Shown piece by piece: positions 57,465 through 64,000 of a stretch of DNA of 64,000 bases; position 1 is the first letter of the stretch; the number at the start of each line of letters is the position of its first letter. Below the pieces are notes generated by a model, which saw only the letters and a list, made by a program, of their open reading frames with translations, did not search any database and was not told the DNA's origin. This stretch comes from Nephrocerus scutellatus (taxonomy: Eukaryota > Arthropoda > Insecta > Diptera > Pipunculidae). A program made the position numbers and the translations under genes. The stretch is from NCBI GenBank assembly GCA_947095585.1, contig OX352761.1, forward strand, positions 135,438,277 through 135,502,276, given 5' to 3'.

Positions 57465-58095
57465 GTCAAAGGAGAACTCCCCGAATGACTTGCGTCACGG
57501 CAATAAGGTTATTAAAAATAAAATTTAAAAATCGAAGGAGTGTGACTTACAATATATCACATTCCTTATGTTTGTAGCCGGTTTCAATTTCTAATTTGAA
57601 AAATGGAGGTGTGGGCACAACAGGACTTTCTTTTACGGACGGGGCCGGGATTTTCAGTAACTATATATTTTTTGCATTTTCTCATAGTAGACTACTACTA
57701 CGACTACCACTTCCGTTTGGCCAATTTCCGCCAAAATCAACTGGGCCCTCCAAATTTATGTAAAAAGCTTAAATATGAATTTTCGTCTCAAACAATTCAG
57801 CCGTCTGGGCTGTAGAGTGGACAAAGAGCCACAGACACACAGCCAGAGATTTTTTTTTTTGCTTTTTCTGACTCAGGAGATACGGTAATGGGTAAATCTG
57901 CAAAAATCCCGAGTTCGAAAATTTTCATGATTACTATACTTACTTTTACTAGATACTAGTAAAAGAAAGTAAAAAGCAATAGGAAAAATCGAGCACGAAA
58001 CTAAAACGACGCGAATACAAATGCTTTTAACAATGGATCATGGTCAGGGAAAACTACAAAAAACCTTGACCAAGAAAATATTACAAATTTTTTAC
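57465..58095 (-). repeat. Dispersed repeat E3, copy 2
   Basis: Minus-strand copy of the repeat at 52985-53270. The extra middle contains a near-perfect 15-bp inverted repeat (57938-57970) and a segment with CCCACACCTCCATTTTT (57600), which is also present at about 60909. A 70-codon + frame at 57603 is accidental. Confidence 0.65.
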
Positions 58096-58169
58096 ATATT
58101 ATGAATAATACAAAAAATGCATTCAATATTTTTTTTATATATATATAAAATAATCTAATCCTCAATGAA

Positions 58170-58770
58170 CACTACGGTAAGTCCTTCAGGAAGTTGTTGA
58201 CGGCTAATTTGAAGGCCTGTAGATTAAAAGATTCGGTAAACACTGAGAACAATTGATTCCACATCGAAGTCACTCTCAGATAAAAGGAGGATTTGAAGTG
58301 TTGGGTTGTACATGAAAATGGGTTTAAGGCAATTCTATGTTGATTAGACCTTAAACGAGTATTTACGTTGCCGACAAAAGGACCTGAAACTAGAGAACGG
58401 GTTTCTAAAGAACATCTACCGTAGTAAAATTTATAGAAAACAGTTAAAGCTCCTTCAGAACAGAATAGCCGAGTTCATTAACGCACGCGTATCAATTAAG
58501 CGAAAATTTAATTCTTTTTGACTGACAAATGCAATTTATGCCGATAGCGTTGTATCATCAGCAAATGAATGGATATCACAGTTTGTAGATGACAACAGGT
58601 CATTGATATATATCAAGAAGAGCGTATGCGACAAGGATGGCCGTTATTGCACGCCAGCATTGATCCCATGTGAAGCTAAAGATATACCTTTTAATACAAC
58701 TTTTACGGTTCCATAAATTATCTTCAATCCATGCAATAAGAGAATTTGGAAATCTCGGGTTGCGCCCGAC
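58170..58770 (-). pseudogene. Jockey/CR1-like reverse transcriptase 3' fragment
   Basis: Minus strand. From 58770 down: a region resembling SLIAWIEDNLWNR, then a degenerate block B (LFLIYINDLLSSTNC), block C HSFADDTTL (58600-58540), a deletion, and the C terminus with TRSLVSGPFV, SMWNQLFSVFTESFNLQAFK and NNFLKDLP ending at about 58172. A stop replaces one residue of block B. Confidence 0.8.
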
Positions 58771-59076
58771 GGAGGGTTACCCATAGGATAAGTTTCGGTG
58801 TTTATTCAGTTTTTCAAGTCTTTAAAGGGCAATGAGTAACAACACCTGGCTGCTGTCAGTTTAAGTGAGCATTAAAGCAATTAATGAACATTCTGGTTGA
58901 TTAAATTCACTCTACAAATTACTTTTGCAATCAATCTGAGTCCTACGGGAAAGTAGTTCTCTTCGACTTCACATCACATACCAGCTTATAAGTCTTGAAA
59001 ACATCAACTACACGGCGATGTTCATCGACAGATTATTAAATACTACACATAGTTGTTTTATAATAATAAATTTTTC

Positions 59077-59360
59077 TAGACCCCAAACAAAATAAGTTCT
59101 AATAAAATAAGTCCCAATGAAATAAATCCCAAAATCCGAAAGTGAATTAACATCCAAATGAGAAAATGAAATTTGGAATTTATTTCATTATGCAACAACA
59201 ATGAAATACTATCCCAAAAAATGTTTTGGGACTTATTTTATTTCAATAATTTTTGTTATTTATTTCATAATGATTTTTAAAGCGAAATAACGTCCAAAAT
59301 TAATAAAAAAAAATTTTGGGAATTATTTTATTTGGGACTTATTTGATGGAGCCGTTTAAA
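59077..59360. mobile_element. Palindromic MITE-like element built of AATAAGTCCC words
   Basis: The left half has AAAATAAGTTC, AAAATAAGTCCC and AAATAAATCCC; the right half has the inverses GGGACTTATTTTATTTC, GGGAATTATTTTATTTGGGACTTATTTG. No gene. No target duplication identified. Confidence 0.55.
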
Positions 59361-59364
59361 ACTT

Positions 59365-59500
59365 TAACCTGCACCTGAGGCCAGGAGCTCCCATATAAAT
59401 TGCTTAAAAATAAACCCGATTTTATTTAAATTTGTTCACATATGTATCTCCGATGGCAGCACCTTTTGTAAAAATGTGGAAGTGATCTGGCGTCAGGGCC
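59365..59500 (+). repeat. DINE-1/Helentron-like fragment
   Basis: One module (CACATATGTATCTCCGATGG) with flanking GAAGTGATC-style words. Both ends are lost. Confidence 0.5.
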
Positions 59501-60990
59501 AGGGCGTGGCTTGTTTTTTAACATGGCTTTCATTTCAAGAGACCAGCATCAGCCTTGTAGCTTTATGTATTAAAAAGATTATAGGGCAGGAAGTTATGTT
59601 ATTAACCACCCTCTCTTCACATACGATTTCTTACTCAAATCCAAGTATGCACCATTTAAATATTTTTCACTTATAGTGAAACATCCTGTATAGAATAAAA
59701 ATTATGTTGTACATTGTTACACTACCAAATGCTTGAAAGATTTTCACTTTTTTTAGGAACATGTATAATTTTCCTATTAAGTTTTAACAGAATTAGAAGA
59801 TAATAAAAATCGCATTTAAGAACCTTAAGAATATTCGTATGTCGCATAAATAATAGCTTTAACTTATTATTGCAAATTAGCCAAACATTTTTGTTGCAGC
59901 TTAATGCAGCACAAATATATTAAAATACCTCAAATCAAATTCACGGAAAGATCGTTTTTTCATAGTTTATGAAATACTACTACCAAGTTAAAATGATGGC
60001 AATAGTACACATGCTTTTCAGCACCTGAAGTGAAAATTAATTACGTCCCATAGTAACATTTTTGAATAAAAAGCGAAGAAGAAAAAGAAGATGAAGAGGA
60101 AGGAGAAGAAGAAGATAAAGAAGCAGCAGAAGAAGAAGAAGAAGAGCTTGGTCTGTTACAAAGGTTCACAAATTTGGCCGCGACGAACAGTGTGATAGTG
60201 TTACAATATAAGTTGCCTTCGCGTCGCTGACAAACCAACGACTCGATTTGAGCTTAAAGCGCAGTTTGTCTTTTCCATCATGAATTCATGGCTCTCGTGA
60301 GTTTTGATGTCTGCACTGCAATAATATCGCCCTTGACTTCGTTTCTATGCATCCAAATAAAAATTGAAGAATTCGCAAGCCAACTTTTTATTAAAGTTCA
60401 TAAAGTGCATGCGTGCGTGCTTTGTGGATGCTTTTGTGTCGCTCTCTGTGGTGTGTGATGTGTGTAGCATTGATAACGCATCGTTAGACTCTAATGTGAG
60501 GGATTATATTCGCGGTGTGTGTAAAGTAATAATATGCAGGTTAAGCACTATAACTCGTGTAGTATTTCTGTTACCTTGAGTAAAACAAAACTAAAACATC
60601 TTTGTGATATTTTTTCCCATTAAGCAAAAATGTCTTAAACATGCACAATTAGGAAAGATAAAAACAATTTCTATTTGCCTGAAAGAGTACAGCGATAATA
60701 TAAATTTATTTCGTGTTTCTGTTGTGGGTTACTGTAAAAGGTGATCACACCCAGGACTTAAACCACTGGTGATTTATATCTAGAATATTCAGAATTTCCA
60801 AGATGAAAAAATTCGTATGCTATATGAACGTAAATTCTAAAAACTACTATTTAGTTATAAATTTTTTTTTTACATAGTAAAAATACAAAATAAAAAGTCG
60901 TGTTGTACCCACACCTCCATTTTTTTCTCAATGACCCTAGCCCAATTGGCTGATACTGCGACATAAAAAGATCTATTGTATCGTAGGGTG
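59501..60990. other. Spacer with GA-rich microsatellite
   Basis: 60075-60145 is an AAG/GAAG run that gives a false Ser-rich frame on the minus strand. A fragment of repeat E3 (CCCACACCTCCATTTTT) is at about 60909. A 71-codon + frame at 60364 has no recognised motif. Confidence 0.4.
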
Positions 60991-60993
60991 TAA

Positions 60994-61365
60994 CTAATCT
61001 AAGAGACTAACTACCTTCCTAATGAAGGATAGTATGTCCTTAGTGGTAGAATTACGCAAATCCGCCGACGAACATAATGCCTTGTGAAAAAAATGTCTCC
61101 TTAACCAGATCAAACCTGGACAGTCACAGAGAATGTGCCCGGATGTTACGTCCTCCTCCAAGCAGAACCTACGTTCCGTGTTCGAGCCCAGATTGATTTT
61201 TTTAAGGTGATATCGCAAGCCACAGTGACCTGCGAGAAAACTCGCTAGCTTTCTGATGCTATCCTTGTCAAGATCAAGGATTTCCTTATAAGAAAAGGGC
61301 TTGATTAACCGCTTGGACTGTCTAAGCCCAGGGGTATTATCCCAGTGGGCCAGTCGAAGTTTCAT
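60994..61365 (-). pseudogene. LINE C-terminal region
   Basis: 123 codons with HWDNTPGLRQSKRLIKP, LASFLAGHCGLRYHL, C-x-E-E-x-V-T-S-G-H-I-L-C-D-C-P, the Cys-His-Cys motif typical after RNase H in I/LOA-type LINEs. The frame has a clean stop at 60994. Confidence 0.75.
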
Positions 61366-61619
61366 TTCCTTTCCCGCTGTGGTGGTAGCCCAGCTAATAC
61401 CACATGGAAAACAGTGGGACTCTTACCCATTGATGTTGAGACTTTGGTGTTGGGTCCGAATACCCCAGCGCCAACTCCAGAATCCATCTTCGATCCGTCT
61501 GTGTACCAGACCAGACCTTTATTGTCCAGTGCTAGAGCACCATTAGACCAGATTGCTCGGTCCAATATTTTTACCTCAAATAACCTACCGAAACAGTACT
61601 CAGTAGCCATGGTGTGCAA
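61362..61619 (-). pseudogene. LINE RNase H N-terminal part
   Basis: LVWYTDGSKMDSGVGAGVFGP holds the first RNase H catalytic Asp in TDGS. The remaining catalytic residues are absent because the next frame starts after a gap. Confidence 0.75.
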
Positions 61620-62176
61620 AACATGTCTCTTTCAGGAAATGAGTCTAGAATATTTCGGTGTCCCACGTAGTCACCTTGTTTGTACCCATATTCTAGTTGC
61701 AGCTTGATAGTGCATCTAGCGGCCGTCTTCCTGATGATGATTGGCAGTGGTGAAAGCCCTACAACAGCTTCTAATGCAGTCGTAGGGCAGGTGCGCATGG
61801 CACCCGTTATACCTAGACAGGCAATACTAATGACGTCATCGCCGGGGAAGTATGCTGAGGCACACACGAAGTTCTTTGATCCCCTCTCGGTCGGAATCTC
61901 CACTAAAAGTGCCACCAGGTCCTTCGTCATGAATTCTGGAATTGGAAGAAAGTTAATGTTTATGCTAATCAAACAGGATGCCCTTGGCGCTGGTTCTCCG
62001 CTTTTATAAATTAGCTTACTTGCCTTATTTCGTAGACCTTTGATTTGTTCACTGATAACCCATGGTTGTTGAATGAGACCAAGGGTTATGTTATCATTAG
62101 CGAATCTTTTGCAAAGGATAGCGGACGTGCCTTTAGCGTGATGCAGATTCGCTTGTAGCTCCCTAATGGTGCTCAT
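61571..62176 (-). pseudogene. Endonuclease fused to post-RT linker
   Basis: 201 codons. Residues 5-95 match the AP-endonuclease start (LQANLHHAKGTSAILCKRF, GLIQQPWV, YFPGDD). Residues from about 115 (ACLGITGAMRTCPTTALE) match the region after the reverse transcriptase. The frame is open across the joint at about 61840. Confidence 0.75.
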
Positions 62177-62676
62177 AAATCCCCTTTTGAGGAGTTGGCT
62201 TGCCAGAGTAATTGGGCTTTTTTAGGGCCTTTTCCTTTACGGCAAGCAGTCGGTGTTTGACTCAGTGGTCTATTATTAGCCGACTTAACTGTCTTCCGAT
62301 TTGCGTGCCCAGCAGCACCGCTTCTCGGAATGGAATATACGGCCACACTACCGGTCGTATGAGGTACAGTCGTACAATCTTTACGATAGTAGACCACCGG
62401 TCTAACTATGTTTTTGCTGCCTCTGTGGCCAGAAGTGCTTGGACCAGCATGCTCGGTGGTCCTGCTGGTCGAAAATAATGGTCTAGTGACCTTCCTTCTA
62501 GGGGAGGCACCTGAGCCGTTTTGATCAACATACCCAGCAGCATTGTTGGTCAAAGTGAACGGTTGCGGTATCTGAGTGGAGAGTGTTGCCCCGGAAACTT
62601 CTTTATTTTCTTGCCCATCGGCGGTGTTTAAATAGGAGGGAGCTTCCTCTTTAGTTGAAGTACCGCGGCCAGTCAC
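62173..62676 (-). pseudogene. LOA-type ORF1-like frame
   Basis: 167 codons, Ser/Thr/Pro/Gly-rich, basic toward the end; no zinc knuckle is visible. It overlaps the endonuclease frame by four bases, like an ORF1-ORF2 junction. Truncated relative to typical ORF1. Confidence 0.5.
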
Positions 62677-63060
62677 TAAATCCTTATCGATTCTCTTAAG
62701 TATTAGCTTTACATGCCCTTGTAGGTGTTAAGCCTACTCATGGAGGCGTCGTCTACAGCCAATACGAGGTGGAGGAGTGCACCTTCCTGCTTGCTCTGAA
62801 TGACTTTCCACGAGTTAGCCTGCAGTCCGGCATTCTGCGCCGCGATTTTGGCTAGAAACCTGTGCGAAGATAGCTTTATACTCTGTGGAAAGAACCTACG
62901 ACGATGTGTGTCTATCTTCCACCAGTGTCACGTTGAATCCACTCTTGGCTCTAATCTTCTCGAAGTTCGAGCGCAACCACCCGCAGTGGTACCATCTATG
63001 CAGACGAAAATGAGCCACCCCGTTTTGAAATATGAGCCGGTAAATTGCGGTCAAATACCG

Positions 63061-64000
63061 CTATTGGTTATATTAAAATTAATTCTTTAAAAATAATTCT
63101 TGAAGTTATGGAATACTGTAGTTATTCTAAACGAAGCAAATTTTTGCCGTCCAAAATTTACTAATTGCACGATGCGGTGAGAGATCAGTTAATTGATCCA
63201 CTTTCGTTGAAACATATTTTGTTTAAACTGTTTTGTGAGATTCCTAGTTTAGACACCAGCACCGACTCTTAGCCCCTTTTATATGATACCAGTTTCTGCT
63301 GAAATACTTCTTCCTTTCGTTCTTCGTTCCTCAAATGGTGCTGGACGTCGCCTCAGGAAACCCATATCATTCACTGGATTTGGTATTGGCACTCTCGTTT
63401 AATTTCTAGCAGGGGTTTGCCCCTTTTCATCCATACTCCCTGGATGTGATATCTAAATGTTCAAAGTTCGTTTGGATTGAGCTGGCACGATTTTTTCATC
63501 CAGTCCAGTTGATCACTATTATTCTTTCCTTTCTCCTTTGATCTGTTCCTTCCCTGGAGAACCTTAACGTATTTATTTATTTAACGTCTTTCAATTCTTG
63601 CACCAGCTCTAATTCTTTTTATACAATAGGTTTAATACTTCATAATTCAAATCTTGTTTTTCTTTTCAAATCCGTTGTCTTTGGGTTAATCTAGCCGTTT
63701 CGAGGATCGCTGGTTAACTTTAGATCATTTATAGAATTGGCGTGGGCGATTAGTCTAACTCAAGCTGTCGAATTTATGGCTAAAGCCCATAACATGGTGC
63801 TATCACCAGAGATGAATGATGTTTTAAGAGGGTGTTACTCAACTTCCTCTTCCTTTTGTAACCGAGCTTTGGACCGGCTTAGTTGTGCTGCATTTTAAAT
63901 TTTTCGCTGGATTCCGAGCCAGTGCTACGTCAGAATTTGCAAATCAACAACTTCCGTTAACATCCAAAGTGAAATCGTGAACTTGAGACCCCATTTCTTG
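63061..64000. other. Pyrimidine-rich spacer at the window edge
   Basis: 63280-63700 is C+T rich with no recognised protein motif or RNA. It may be decayed transposon DNA. Nothing else seen before the window ends. Confidence 0.3.

Larger units (their letters stand above)
60994..63060 (-). mobile_element. LOA-type non-LTR retrotransposon with RT deleted
   Basis: Read from 63060 down on the minus strand: ORF1-like part (62676-62173 and the repeat shared with 41776), endonuclease start (62176-about 61860), a direct jump to the post-RT linker (about 61830-61571), RNase H (61619-61362) and the C-terminal Cys/His region (61365-60994). The reverse transcriptase between endonuclease and linker is missing without loss of frame. 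LOA/I-group assignment rests on RNase H plus the CLGITGAMRTCP linker. Confidence 0.8.

Noticed and set aside
60041..60238. Ser-rich minus-strand frame of 65 codons
   Set aside because: It comes from an AAG/GAAG microsatellite at 60075-60145; no start context or splice signals.
62800..63090. 96-codon + frame
   Set aside because: It is the opposite strand of the LOA-type LINE region shared with 41776; the coding sense is minus.
1..64000. CRISPR array, prokaryotic operon or riboswitch
   Set aside because: The direct repeats have no regular short spacers, and all coding evidence is eukaryotic with introns.

Overview
This window is eukaryotic. Its genes have GT-AG introns, its composition is AT-rich, and it is packed with non-LTR retrotransposons, SINEs, DNA transposons and Helentron-like repeats. 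The one certain host gene is an insect-type ELOVL fatty-acid elongase. A candidate promoter shows a fly-style Inr plus DPE pair. The best guess is a brachyceran fly, possibly a fruit fly such as a tephritid; the genus is inference only.

Layout. 1-5.5 kb: upstream region of the elongase, with a decayed LINE piece, a candidate promoter near 1.7 kb, a diverged second copy of that promoter block at 2.7 kb and a possible untranslated exon at 3.3-3.5 kb. 5.5-21.3 kb: the elongase gene, seven coding exons for 370 residues on the + strand. Its introns hold LINE, piggyBac, hAT and SINE remnants. 21.3-33 kb: transposon-rich spacer with a degraded Gypsy-type element whose LTR edge was hit by a SINE, a Jockey-type RT fragment and several LINE tails. 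33.0-33.7 kb: a possible promoter and non-coding first exon of another + strand gene, weakly supported. 34-64 kb: no convincing host gene, but mariner fragments, LINE pieces, two MITE-like elements, tandem CG-rich repeats, a recent 268-bp duplication, and at 61-63 kb a minus-strand LOA-type LINE that keeps both ends of its coding region but has lost the reverse transcriptase.

The strongest structural results are: a tRNA-derived SINE family with four copies that each carry an 11-13 bp target-site duplication; a DINE-1/Helentron-like family with subterminal inverted repeats, internal tandem modules and GTCG microsatellites; and a separate family of about 150-bp CG-rich tandem repeats. I found no CRISPR array, no bacterial operon and no clear new protein-based system. 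The most unusual material is non-coding repeat architecture.
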